Assembly: GCA_963576725.1 (NCBI GenBank)
Contig: OY755251.1
Span: 33,421,784 to 33,485,783 of the forward strand
DNA length: 64,000 nt
Direction: 5' to 3'
From: Azorinus chamasolen
Lineage: Eukaryota > Mollusca > Bivalvia > Cardiida > Solecurtidae
Of this stretch, positions 50,650 through 62,430 are shown piece after piece (position 1 is the stretch's first letter; each line of letters starts with the position of its first letter). Both the position numbers and the translations under genes were made by a program. Under the pieces are notes generated by a model. That model did no database searches. It saw only the letters and a program-made list of their open reading frames with translations, and was not told the DNA's origin.

Positions 50650-51100
50650 CCACATGTATGCTATTTTAATATGTTTGTTATAATGCCACCAAAATTTCCA
50701 TCATGTAATTTACAATTTAAGTGGTCTTAACAGAGGGTTTTACTGTATATACTCTTTTGATCATTACAATGTTTGTTATAATGCCATCAATGTTTCTATC
50801 ATGTAATTTACAGTTAAAACCCTCTATTATGACCACTCAGTTGCATTAATGATTGCATGTTTAAGGTAACTGCTTAAAACAAGCATAAAGAAAACCGGAG
50901 AGCTCCTTCAGTAGCTTTCTGTTTTACTTGCTCCTTGCTTTAAGCTGCTACGTCTCTTTCTCACAATCACTTAGCCGTTAACAGAGGGGTTTTACTGTAT
51001 ATACTCCTTTGTTCGATACAATGTTTGTTATAATGCCACCAATGTTTCTATCATGTATTTTACAGTTTAAGTAGTCTTAACATAGGGGTTTTACTGTATA
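50650..51100. repeat. Three dispersed copies of an ~95-bp segment around a family T element
   Basis: TTTGTTATAATGCCACC, then ATCATGTAATTTACA and TTTTACTGTATATACTC, at ~50670, 50770 and 51020. The T element (TACAGTTAAAACCCTCTATT to AACAGAGGGGTTTTACTG) spans about 50810-51000. Confidence 0.65.
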
Positions 51101-51404
51101 TAAATTCTGAAGGGAGGTGATCCCCTGAGAGCAAAAATTGCAACACAAAAAGAGAAAATTGCAGACTCGGTTTTATTGAGTCTGTTCATGAACAGTAATT
51201 GAAAGTGCAACACTGCTTACTCCCCCTAGCACCGGCTTAAGCGGTATTCAATTTTCACAACAAGAAGTACTGAAATTCATGATCTCAAAGGATCAGAAGG
51301 TATAACAACACTGAGAATGAAGTACAGGGCGACGTTTTACGGCCGTCACACAAGCATTTAACACATGCTGTTGTGAAGATTATAAATTCTGAAGGGAGGT
51401 GATC
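51099..51404. mobile_element. ~300-bp insertion bounded by 24-bp direct repeats
   Basis: TATAAATTCTGAAGGGAGGT-GATC occurs at 51099-51122 and 51381-51404. Related neighbouring copies read ACTGTATATACTC without it, which shows the uninterrupted site. Confidence 0.6.
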
Positions 51405-51629
51405 ATACTCTGTTGTTCATTACACATTAAAACTTTTATATCATTCCACATTAGTTTGTTATATCTCCCAATTTCTTTCCACTCGGATTATGACCAGCTT
51501 TTTTCTGGCGCAGCCCTTCTTCCCTTTGCTGTAAATTTACAGCAATTTTTTACTTGTTTTTTCATGTAGCAATACAGGAAAGTGTCACCATTGCAGACAC
51601 TGTAGAAATCTACACTATTTCATACGTAA

Positions 51630-51697
51630 ACAGAGCAGATCCCGATCAGACGGCTACTACACGAGCCGTCTAATCTGGGTCTACTCAGTTTGCATAG
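51630..51697. mobile_element. Family B core palindrome
   Basis: GTAAACAGAGCAGATCCCG; arm CTGGGTCTACTCAGTTTGC. Confidence 0.65.
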
Positions 51698-51839
51698 GAG
51701 TGGTATGGTATCTCTACCTGGTAACGGGTTGATGTGACTGTGCATAAAACAGTTCAAGAATATATATGAAGTGACACATCTCAGATATATTCATGAAGGA
51801 AAGGGGCTAGATGGAGGATGTAGCAGTGTGTTCTTCCTT

Positions 51840-52059
51840 TTAATCCTTTCCTTAATATATATAAACGCCTTTTCACGTATCTGCAAACAGAGTAGACCCA
51901 ACGTAGTATGTTTTGTTTGCTAATGAAATTGCGGATCTGATTTACAGTTCTCTTAATAAGGGACAACTCCCCTTTCCGTGTTCCATTTTATTGATTCTGG
52001 CCATGAATATCAGTGAGGTGATAAAATCTGGAATAAAAGTTAAACAGGGAAAGGGTTCA
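51840..52059 (-). mobile_element. Family B element with collapsed core
   Basis: TTAATCCTTTCCTTAATATA to GGGAAAGGGTTC; GCAAACAGAGTAGACCCAA then TTTTGTTTGC. Confidence 0.7.
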
Positions 52060-52071
52060 CCGTGGACACGG

Positions 52072-52299
52072 TTAACAGTCATGTAATCATGACATAATGG
52101 GTGTTTATTAGCTTAATGTTTATAATGACATGTACACATAGTGTTTTGTCTTTGACAGAAGCTGTAAAATCAGGTCTACATAGCTTCATAAGCAAACATA
52201 ACATATCCTGATCAGAAGGCTCCTAAGGGAGCCGTCTGATCTGGGTCTGCTCTGTTTGCAAATGCGTAGAAATGGCGTATTGATAGAGTAAAGAGTTAG
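52072..52299 (+). mobile_element. Family B element
   Basis: TTAACAGTCATG to GAGTAAAGAGTTAG; core GCAAACATAACATATCCTG with centre GGCTCCTAAGGGAGCC. Confidence 0.75.
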
Positions 52300-52499
52300 C
52301 CAGCTAAATGGTAAGAAGCTTAGTGCGATACAGCTTAATTCCCAACGACAGGAGCTACCAACACTACCTGCCATAGGCATAATTCAGCCATTTGTTACAA
52401 CATACAGGTGCCAACATATTTTGGTTTGCTAGACGTTCCATTGCCTTTACTCTCCGAGCTAACATCTGTTTCATACCTTTACTACATAATCGCGCCTTT

Positions 52500-52567
52500 G
52501 CAAACAAAGCAGACCCAGATCAGACAGTTCCTATATGAACTGTCTGATCAGTGTCTGCTCTGTTCGC
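52500..52567. mobile_element. Family B core palindrome
   Basis: GCAAACAAAGCAGACCCAG with centre GTTCCTATATGAAC. Confidence 0.7.
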
Positions 52568-52884
52568 TTATGTGTTGCAGATTGTCCACTGTTTGTCGTG
52601 GTAATGACATTCGTATGCTTTATATTTTAACTACAAGAAGTAAATTAATATTCAAATATGGTGAGGTCTGGCATGAATGTTCAAATAAAGGTTCGAAGAC
52701 CGACACTTTGCTTATATGTTACAGACTCTCAACTGCTTACCATGGCAAAATACTTCTTTATTATATATTTTAATACACGTGCAAGAATTAAATGAATTAA
52801 CATTCAAATTTGGCGAAGTCGGGCATACATAATGATGAAATAAAGTGTTAAAGAACAGCAATTAGACTTATTTTGATTGGTCCG

Positions 52885-53050
52885 TATATAAGAAAGTACA
52901 TAATTTATATTTAGGAGAGACGACAGCTTCATGCATGCTCCTATAGCAGCTTTTCTGCATGACTTTTACTATGTATTAAACAGTCACCTGCTTAAATTTT
53001 TCTCAATACTTCTGTACTAAAAGTTCGGTTGAGAGATAGTTCACTGTATC
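52885..53050. mobile_element. Family T element, decayed left side
   Basis: GACGACAGCTTCATGCATGC to GGTTGAGAGATAGTTCACTG-TA. Confidence 0.6.
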
Positions 53051-53294
53051 TAATTCTTATCGCTGTTTGTGGTGAATATGCATAACTATGGCAACAGCGA
53101 GAAGAGTGTCAAGTAAGTGACAATAATGCACAAGCCTCAAATTATTGCGGCTATCACGGCATTAGATCTGCATAATAACCCCTTGATTGGTGAATTTTCA
53201 AAATGGAATGGCATGTCATTGCTTATTTGTGGAGTCCATTCAGTGTAAAAGTTTACGCTTTGCGATAGGATTTGAATGACATGAAGTGCAGACC

Positions 53295-55990
53295 CTGATC
53301 CTCCATTTAACGCAATACAGTTACTTATTGCCATTATACCGTAACACCGGCCAAATCAATACACAGTCAAGTTGAGTCAACGTAATACAACTATGTGTGG
53401 CAAATTCAACACAATAAGGTTACGTAGCGTTATAGTTCCGTAACACCGCCTAAATAATTTCACATTCAACGTAATACAGCTACATGCCTCAATAATCCCG
53501 TAACATCAACTAAATAAATACAAATTCATCGTAATATAGCTATGTGATGCTATACCCCCGTAACACCAGCTATATAAATACACAGTCCACGTGATACAGC
53601 TAATTATCGTAGTACTCCCGTAACACCAGCTAATAAATGCACATTCCACGTAATACAGTCATGTGCTGCTATACTCCCGTAACACCAGCTAAATAAATAC
53701 ACATTCAACGTCATACAGTCATGTGCTGCTATACTCCTGTAACTCCAGCTAAATAAATACACATCCAACGTCATACAGCTATGTGCGGCTAACTCCAGCT
53801 AAATAAATACATATTCAATACAACTACATGCCTCAATAATCCGGTAACACCAGCTAAATGAATACACATTCCACGTAATACAACTAATTACCGTTATACA
53901 CCGTAATTCCAGCCAACTAAATACACATTCAACATAATATAACTACGTGCTGCTATACTCCCGTAACACCAGCTAAATAGACACACCTTCAAAGAAACAT
54001 CTATGTGTTGCCATACTCCCGTAACACCAGCTAAATAAATACACATTCAATGTAATACAGCTACTTGCCGCTATTTCCCCGTAACACCAGCCAAAATTAA
54101 ATACACACTCAACGTTATACTGCTAAATATGGCTATACTCCCGTAACACCAGCCAATCAAATGCGTATTCAACGTAATACAGCTATTTGCCGCTATTTTC
54201 CCGTAACACCAGCCCAAATTAAATACACACTCAACGTAATACTGCTATATATGGCTATACTCCAGTAACACCGGCCAAATAAATACACATTCAGCGTAAT
54301 ACAGCTATGTGCTGCTATACGTTCATAACGCCAGCAAAATTAAACATTCAAAACATAAATAAATACAGGTCTCTATACTCCGATAATGCCTACCACATAA
54401 ATACACAGTCAACGTTATACATCTACTTGCCGCTATTTCCCGTAACACTAGCCAATACATACACACTCAACGTAATACGCCTGTATACAAATGTACTCCC
54501 GTAACACCAGCTAAATAAAGACACATTCAACGTAATACAGCTACGTGCTGTTATACCGTCATACCACCTGCAAAAATAAACTTTCAACAAAATACAACTA
54601 CATGCCTATATACTCCAATTATGACTGCCAAATAAATACACATTCAACGTAATACAGCTATGCGCGGCTATAGTCCCGTAACATCAGACAAAAATAAATA
54701 CACACTAACGTTATACAGCTATGTGCGGCTATACTCCCGTGACACCAGTCAAATAAATACACATTCAATGTAATACAGCTATGTGCGGCTATACTCCCGT
54801 AACACCAGCTAAATAAATACACATCCAACGTAATACAGCCATGTGCTGCTATACTCCCGTAACACCAGCTAAATAAATACACATTCAACGTAATACAGCT
54901 AATTACCGTAGTACTCCCGTAATGCCAGCTAAATAAATTCACCTTCAAAGTAATATACCTATGTCCTGCTATACTCCAGTAACACCAGCTAAAGATATCC
55001 ACATTTAATGTAATGCAGCTATTTGCCGCTATTTTCCCGCAACACCGGCCAAAATTAAATACACACTCAACGTAATACTGCTAATGTGGCTATACTACCG
55101 TAACACCAGCCAAATAAATACACAGTCAACGTTATACATCTACTTGCCGCTATTTTCCCGTAACACCAGCCCAAATAAAATACACACTCAACGTAATACT
55201 GCTATATGTGGCTATACTCTAGTAACACCGGCCAAATAAATACACATTCAACGTAATACAGCTATGTGCTGCTATACGTTCATAACACCTGCAAAATTAA
55301 ACTTTCAAAAAATAAATAAATACAGGTCTCTATACTCCGATAACGACTACCACATAAATACACAGTCAACGTTATACATCTATTTGCCGCTATTTTCCCG
55401 TAACACTAGCCAAAAAATACACACTCAACGTAATACGCCTGTATGCGGCTATACTCCCGTGACACCAGCCAAATAAATACACATTCAACGTAATACAGTT
55501 ATGTGCTGTTATACCGTCACACCATCTGCAAAAATAAACTTTCAACAAAATACAACTACATGCCTCTATACTCCAATAATGACTGCCAAATAAATACACA
55601 TTCAACGTAATACAGCTATGCGCGGCTATACTCCCGTAACATCAGACAAAAATAAATACACACTAACGTAATACTGCTATGTTCCGCTATATTCCCGTGA
55701 CACCGGCCAAATAAATACACATTCAACGTCATACAGCTACATGTATGTGCGGCTATACTCCCGTAACGCCAACTAAAAATACACCTTGAACGTAATACAG
55801 CTATGTGCTGCTATAATCACGTAACATCAGCTAAATGAATACACATCCAACGTAATACAGCTATGTGCGGCTATAATCTCGTAACAACAGCTAAATGAAT
55901 ACACATCCAACGTAATACAGCTATTTGCGGCTATACTCCCGTAACACCAGCTAAATAAATACACATTCAACGTAATATAGTAACGTACCG
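53295..55990. repeat. 60-bp satellite array, ~45 copies
   Basis: Unit approximates CGTAATACAGCTATGTGCGG, CTATACTCCCGTAACACCAG, CTAAATAAATACACATTCAA. Since 60 is divisible by 3 it gives 20-residue peptide repeats, which are by-products. A 0.2-0.6-kb stretch recurs after 957 bp (about 16 units). Confidence 0.95.
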
Positions 55991-56550
55991 TTATAAGTAT
56001 GTTCAAGTTTTCTGTCTCGTGTATTCTGTAAGAATAAATAGCTTTCGTTGCTACGTAGGCAGGTTTCAGAATGTAGATAATATGTCGCTGACCGTAAACC
56101 TTTCACATATCTAGGTTATAAATCATATTATGTAGTAAAATGATGTCTGCTTAAAATCTGATCTGCTATTATTTTTACTTCATTTTGATTCAAGTATTTA
56201 GTCCAGTGTCAAATAGTTTCGATTCTGATGAGATGTTGTGTTGTCTCATCTGGTACCAACCTCTTTGCAAGTGCCAGTCAGAATGCGCTGGCAGAATGAA
56301 TGTTAAGATATGGAAGGCTGTATTTGCTACGGAGTACGGGACGGGTTGTATCTCGATCAGTGGCAGAAAGCATACTCATGTCACGCCTAATGCGACTGTT
56401 TGTTTTTCGTTCTGTTGCATATACCACTGTAGGGGAAATCGCTTTAGTTTCTGTTTATATTTGAACTACTGGCATTTATAGAAGATGCAGAGTCACGGGT
56501 TAAAGGACATGTGCTATCTATTTGTCTATCTATCACTATAAACCTTTTGT
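55991..56550. other. Unassigned, with a C-like half core
   Basis: TTTCGATTCTGATGAGATG / CATCTGGTACC at 56215-56260. Otherwise nothing recognised. Confidence 0.4.
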
Positions 56551-56551
56551 A

Positions 56552-56963
56552 TAGACAGTAAAGCGTCTCTAAACCAGACGCTCAATGTAGTATCGGTCTT
56601 GAAGGTAGGTTTCAGCTTTATCCAGGGTGAAATTTTGAGGAGCTTTCTGCATGACCTTCACACTGCTTAACTCATTCTCTCCTAGGCTATTTTTAAATCC
56701 AACTTTTTTAATTAATCTACCAAAAAGGAGCATTAACTAGAGAAAATATTTTTTTTAGAATTTTGTAGTTTGAAACCATTGGCATAAATAGAGCATTTAC
56801 TCCTATAGGAGCAAATGCTCTATTTATCACAATGGTTTCACAATGTGAATTTTATAGAGGGGCAAAAATGCGTCACTAGGGGATAATGTGTTAAGCAGCC
56901 GCCTGTCTAAAAGTATCTAAATTGTTTTCCACTACTATTCTGGTTTAGAAGGGTTTTACTGTA
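56552..56963. mobile_element. Family T element with nested family A
   Basis: GACAGTAAAGCGTCTCTAAA to GGTTTAGAAGGGTTTTACTG-TA. The A copy splits CACTGC-TTAA-GCAGCC. Confidence 0.85.
56667..56894 (+). mobile_element. Family A element nested in family T
   Basis: TTAACTCATTCTCTCCTAGG to AGGGGATAATGTGTTAA; centre ACTCCTATAGGAGC. Confidence 0.9.
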
Positions 56964-57054
56964 TAGGCATGCGTTACATTCCAGTTCGTTAACATTGCAT
57001 TGTTAACCCCTATCCATGACATTCAGAAGAATTATCATTATATGTAGGTAGAAC

Positions 57055-57263
57055 TACGGTTAACCTCTTCTAAAACGATCATTTTATAAATAAACAAAGA
57101 TGTATTTAAAAGCAGGAGATGCTTTATGCAGGACTATATTAACACGTTAGTCTCCACAGGAGCTTTTGCGCGACCTTTGTTCTGCATTAAACTACCTGCC
57201 GTTAAGATCTCTCCTGATACATGTACCTCCTTTTGACAGCCGCTTTAGATTGTTTTACTGTAT
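57055..57263. mobile_element. Family T element, decayed
   Basis: AGCAGGAGATGCTTTATGC, GGAGCTTTTGCGCGACC, CATTAAACTACCTGCC, right end TTTAGATTGTTTTACTGTA. Confidence 0.65.
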
Positions 57264-58635
57264 TGATTTGCAAGAATAATTAACAGTATGAAAGATGTCA
57301 ACAGTGGTTTTCAAATGACAGTAGTAATAAATGCACGCACAAGACGTGATAATGTAAGCACACAACATAAGGTTGTATGTACATAATGCATTGACATAAG
57401 GACAGAACAGAATGACAAACAGGCAGGAAATAAAGGAAATCTTTATAACGAGGTAGCTATGGCGTTCCATACATACATGTAATATAAGTAGTAGTATTAG
57501 TAGTATTATTAGTAGTAGCAGTACATGTAATAGTATCCGTCTGTTCGGATCGAAATTTGCGCGTTTTGCCGATGATCACCCGATCTCACCATTGTTTACG
57601 TAACAGCTTTTCTCGGAAGTGGTCGGAGAGACGCGTGTAGCGCGAACAGATACGAAACTAAAACCCAACCCGAATAAAACTGAAACATCGGGATCGTCGA
57701 TATCAAACACCTTTATTGGAAAGGTTTTCTTGCGATATACTACTTTTCAGCATATAAACAAATGCGTTTTTAATGTTAAGGTATTTTTGAAACGCGTCGA
57801 ATGTAGGGACTACCCCCTAATTAACTATTTGGAACATTTTTTGCAGCATTAGTGAAGACCCGGATGAAACATCATTATTGTCCGAACTGACTCTGATCAA
57901 CGTGTTCCTTCAGGAGCAGTTTGGTGTGAGTTTTCGCTATTTGCTTTAAAAGTACATTTCATACTTAGGGTAATTAGAGACAATAGAACCAATAATGTAC
58001 CCTTGTGGAACTCTTGCTGTTATTTTTATTTCATTCGCAGTAGGTATTTGCAGCAGGTGTTTATTATTGTCTGTCACCTAACTATAAAGTACATGTATGA
58101 AGAAAGCCAATCACTTAAAGCGTCGCTAATGCCAACCGTTTTCATGTCATACAGAATACAATGGGCCAAACTCGGCTAAAACCTCTTTGAACAGTCACAA
58201 AGTACACAACGAATTTCTTTGCCATTATCGAGTGCTTTACACATAGTAGTTTGTTAACTGTAGAAACCAGAATGAAATAGTAATATGTTTATTGCAGGAA
58301 AGTTAAAAATGGTAACTATATTTGAACATGCATCTTTCCATAACTATGCAACTCAGATGACATTGGTTGATAATTGCTTGGAATAGAGATATCAGTCACA
58401 CTGACGTTTTTAATCAATTATGGCTGCAATAAAGATGGTTATCTACCTTCTACTTTTTGATTATCAAACTGGTTTACATAGAACAGTGTAGGAACGTTGT
58501 CGGTATTTGGAGATTTGTACATTATTGGTTTGCTTTGTTTAAACCTCATTTTCCTATCACATTTAGCTGCAGTAAAGTCTCGCCAAACTGATCACATTCT
58601 TGATTAGCATAGTAGTCTGTAAAAGGTATTATAGT
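57264..58635. other. Unassigned sequence
   Basis: An AGT/AGTAGT microsatellite at 57486-57520, then a CpG-richer stretch (57540-57680). One open exon-like stretch at 57847-57925 is listed as rejected. Nothing else. Confidence 0.4.
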
Positions 58636-58865
58636 TTAACCCATTCCCTCATACTGACGCCTTTTTACGCCTCTGTAAAAGTCACTTTCTGAAACCATTG
58701 TGATAAATAGAGCATTTGCTCCATGGGAGCAAATGCTCTATTTATCACAATGGTTTCAAAGCTACACAATCCTACACATTTTCCTTTTTTATAGTTAATG
58801 CTCCTTTTCGGAAGATTTATTCAAAGAGGTTGGCTCTAAAGTTAGTCTAGGAGGGAATGAGTTAA
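58636..58865 (-). mobile_element. Family A element, complete
   Basis: TTAACCCATTCCCTCATACT to TAGGAGGGAATGAGTTAA; centre GCTCCATGGGAGC. Confidence 0.92.
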
Positions 58866-58937
58866 GTAACAATTATGTATAATTGCTTTGACTGTTCCGC
58901 TCTGTTGTTTCCAAAAGGCTATCCAAACAACGAATTT

Positions 58938-59146
58938 ACAGTAGAACCTGTCTTAAGCGCCCATTAATTTGTTGGACATACGAGTCCTAAAAAGCAGGTG
59001 ATTGCTTAATGTAGGGCAAAAGTAGTGCAGAAAGCTCATATTGGAACTGTCTTCATTACTTTTGACCTGCATTAATCTACCACGTGCCTTACAGACTCAT
59101 AATTAGACCTCTTTTTTAATGGCCGCTTAAGACAGATTCTAATGTA
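58938..59146. mobile_element. Family T element, complete
   Basis: TACAGTAGAACCTGTCTTAA to TTAAGACAGATTCTAATG-TA. Confidence 0.85.
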
Positions 59147-59797
59147 TAATGTTTCTGATTCGTTTTAGCTGGCGTATTGGCCGGAATGTTTAATAGTTTG
59201 TGAGGAATATACACGATTATTGCATCCAGGATGGCATGATTTAGTTAAAAGCAGAATTTTGTTAAACGTATGATACTGACTTATCCAGTTATGGTTTCGT
59301 GGAATATTACTATAACTAATGTCACATAAATTTCCAGACTATTCTCGTGTATTGTTTCGAGGGTTTTGTCTTACCACCACTGACATCAGAAATTATCGGA
59401 TAATGCTGAATTCACGCACATATCAAATCAGACAAAAAAGGGTCACAAAGACTACTCAGTTTGCTTAGGTGTAAATGTGCGTACATATGGAGTAAAAGGT
59501 TAAGACTTTGCACGTTTGATTCGAATGGTTGCAGGCTGTGTGCATGTTTTAAACGTCACAGACGCAGATCAGTAATTATTAGAGAGCAAAGTGATTTGGT
59601 TTTGCACAGTTTTCCAAGAAATGGCAAACTGTATTTTATAGGACAGACTAGGGTCTACTTAAACACGCCAAAAAATGCACACTACATTTGAAAATCTAGG
59701 ATCTCATTTGAAAATACATGTTTGTTTTGAGAACCTAGGTTCTGATTATAATCTCATCGCAGTGACCAAGGCTGCTGTGCGAATACAAGATATAACA
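59147..59797. other. Unassigned sequence
   Basis: A B-like half core (GACTACTCAGTTTGCTTAGG) near 59450. No gene. Confidence 0.4.
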
Positions 59798-60004
59798 TAC
59801 AGTAACACCCCTCTAATGTGACCACCAAAAAGGGGCATCATTCACAGTGGCAAAGGCAGGTGGTAGCTTAATGCAGGACGAAAGTTATGCAGAAAGCTCC
59901 TATAGGAGCTTTCTGCATAACTTTCGTACTGCATTAAGCAACCACCTGCTTATGAAGACAGCCATGTTTGTTCATTAAGTGGTCGCATTAGAGGGGTTTT
60001 ACTC
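59798..60004. mobile_element. Family T element, best preserved palindrome
   Basis: TACAGTAACACCCCTCTAAT to GCATTAGAGGGGTTTTACT. Inner 100 bp nearly perfect palindrome with exact centre GCTCCTATAGGAGC at 59896-59909. Confidence 0.9.
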
Positions 60005-60111
60005 ATCGCAGTTACCAAGGCTGTTGTGCAAATACATGAGATAATATAAATATATACTGAACGGGCGAACTAATGGAATGAACTACTATAGGGGTGTAAT
60101 AAAACATTTGA

Positions 60112-60494
60112 ATACAAAAGAATCTGTCTTAAGCGGCCATTAAAACGAGGTCTAAAGCAAGTTCAAGGCAGGTGGTAGCTCAATGCACGTTAAAAGTAAT
60201 GCAGAAAGCTCCCAAGCTCAACAGTTTTTACGACTTCTATGTTCAATAAATGTATGACATGTTTAACCCTTTCGCTGCCAATGCCGGATCTGTGATTACC
60301 TATGCAAACAGTTTGGATCCAGATGAGACGCCGAGTAAATCGGCGTCTCATCAGGATCCAAACTGTTTGTTACTGTGACTATGTTTTTGAAACAGTAATG
60401 AAGAAAATCAAAAGAATGAAAATTTGTAGCAGACGACAAAGTTAGCAGACGACAGAGTTTGGCAGCGAAAGGGTTAAGATATGTTCTACTGTTA
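60112..60494. mobile_element. Family T element with nested family C
   Basis: AGAATCTGTCTTAAGCGGCC to GATATGTTCTACTGTTA. Family C sits in the T copy's outer TTAA. Confidence 0.8.
60263..60477. mobile_element. Family C element nested in family T
   Basis: TTAACCCTTTCGCTGCCAAT to GGCAGCGAAAGGGTTAA; centre GCCGAGTAAATCGGC. Confidence 0.93.
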
Positions 60495-60754
60495 TAAAAG
60501 TACATGTATATACCTACAAAAAGTGCAACATCAACCATGTTAAACCTGTTATTGATTATCTACTTAACCAGGTCATGTAACCTTACAAAATAAAACATAT
60601 TATAAAACGATAAAGGTTAAAGTTCTATGTTTTTGTATAAACTGTGATTGGATGTTCTGAAAACATTTCGTCCAATCAGATATTAGCAACAGTGTTTTCG
60701 TTCGTTGTTATATTTCTATTTTATTTTAACCTTTTATCTACTAAGTGCGACCTG

Positions 60755-61108
60755 TTTGTCATTTGCAAATAGTTTCAATCCAGATGCGACATTCGGCAAC
60801 TCAACATCTCATCAGGATTCAAACTGTATAACATTCGATCGATAAGATATGTTCCAAACTGTTTGACACTCGGTCGACAGGTTCCAAACTGTTTGACACT
60901 CGGTCGATGGGTTCCAAACTGTTTGACACTCGGGTGATGGGTTCCAAACTGTTTGACACTCGGTCGATGGGTTCCAAGCTGTTTGACACTCGATCGATAT
61001 AATATGTTCCAAACTGTTTGACACTCGGTTGATAGGTTCCAAAATTGACACTCGGTTGATGGGTTCCAAACTGTTTGACACTCGGTCGATGGGTTCCAAA
61101 CTGTTTAA
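60755..61108. repeat. 30-bp tandem array grown from a family C arm
   Basis: A C-like core (AATAGTTTCAATCCAGATGC, CTCATCAGGATTCAAACTG) leads into about nine copies of GGTTCCAAACTGTTTGACAC-TCGGTCGATG. Confidence 0.85.
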
Positions 61109-61249
61109 TCGAATCGGAATTCAATGGAAAATACAACAGAACGAAGTTTGATCGGACAATATTCATTTAGCAGACTACAGGTTAATATGTCTAGCTACTG
61201 TTGATCGCAGTCCTCATTTAAAGCCCACTGCTTCCTTTATCCTTTATTG

Positions 61250-61567
61250 ATCCCTTTTCCTGTTCTATGTTTATTGTAAAATTCAGTACATATTGAATAT
61301 CCATGGATAAAATAGTTATAATGAAATACATATATGGAACATTGTAGTCATTTTAGAAAGTAAAGAAACAGACCTATCAAAACCCTTTAGCAAACAGAAC
61401 AGATATGACATATGTAGACAGTAACGTGTCACCATGGCAACAACTGTGTAATCAGATCCATATTATTCCATTAACCAATAAAGTAGAACCTGATCAGATG
61501 GCTCCTACAGGAGATCTACTCTGTTTGCAAAGGCATTAAAATTCGTATCTCTGGAGTATTGGGTCAA
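61250..61567. mobile_element. Two fused family B remnants
   Basis: CCTTTTCCTGTTCTATG left part with AGCAAACAGAACAGATATG at 61389; second core half ATCAGATGGCTCCTACAGGA to GATCTACTCTGTTTGC. Confidence 0.6.
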
Positions 61568-61574
61568 AGCTTCC

Positions 61575-61825
61575 TTAACTCTTTTGGCGCCAAATTCAAA
61601 AGTGTCGTCTGCAATAATAATTTCATATTAAATATAATTATAAACTAAAAAATAAAGGTATATTAGTGAAACGTTTGTTTTTAAAAAACATGTATGCTTG
61701 GGCTAAAATAATACAGAAAACAGTGAAGTCCCAGGTCAGATGCCGCCTTGAAAAGGCGGCATCTGACCTGGGACTGCACATTTTTCAATGGCGCCAACAG
61801 GCGACATTGGCGCCGAAAGAGATAA
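61575..61825 (-). mobile_element. Family E short palindromic element
   Basis: TTAACTCTTTTGGCGCCAAA to TTGGCGCCGAAAGAGATAA. Core GAAGTCCCAGGTCAGATGCC around CTTGAAAAGG, close to the right end. Same ends and core as the 5.2-kb element. Confidence 0.8.
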
Positions 61826-62430
61826 AGAAATGATATACATGTTAAATGGAATGGCAATCATGGGGTCTAGTTAAAAAATGAAAACATTATTTCTTCTGTC
61901 AAAATGAATATTGGAACAATAGAATACATTGTTATTATCAGTTTTTACCAGAATATATATCGTTACCCATGCTACTGTAACACGCGTTGTTTTTTACTCA
62001 TTTAATTGAATACTTATGGCGATAGAAAGTAATTTCCCACCTGGCACTGAAAATGAGAGTCACGTACGTATAGGTAGTTACGAGATACTGTATTTCGATA
62101 CTGTATTTATTCTTTATTATTGTCTCATTTACACACAATACAATAATACACATCGCAGAAAAAAATGTACATAAAATTATCAAACGCATATATGTAACCA
62201 TTCTAATTTAGAATTACTAGAGATTTTAACATTTCTTTCATTTTATATACCGGTATCTTATAGATAAAAACCATTGTTCATAATAATATCATACATGTAG
62301 TCCATGCATGTATCTATATTACAGATCCAATCTAAGGAGCAATTGCGGTTTCACAATAACTATTGCGCATTTAAGAAACACTTTAGAAAATCAAATATAA
62401 CCCCGATCAGATCGTATATTACCTGGCCAC
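61826..62430. other. Unassigned AT-rich sequence
   Basis: No feature recognised. Confidence 0.4.

Noticed and set aside
53295..55990. CRISPR-like array
   Set aside because: Continuous 60-bp tandem repeats with no unique spacers, in an animal genome.
57847..57925. Exon-like stretch with acceptor TTTTTTGCAG and donor GTGAGT (SEDPDETSLLSELTLINVFL)
   Set aside because: Its start (AGTGAAGACCCGGATGAAAC) resembles a decayed B/C core, and no partner exon is found.
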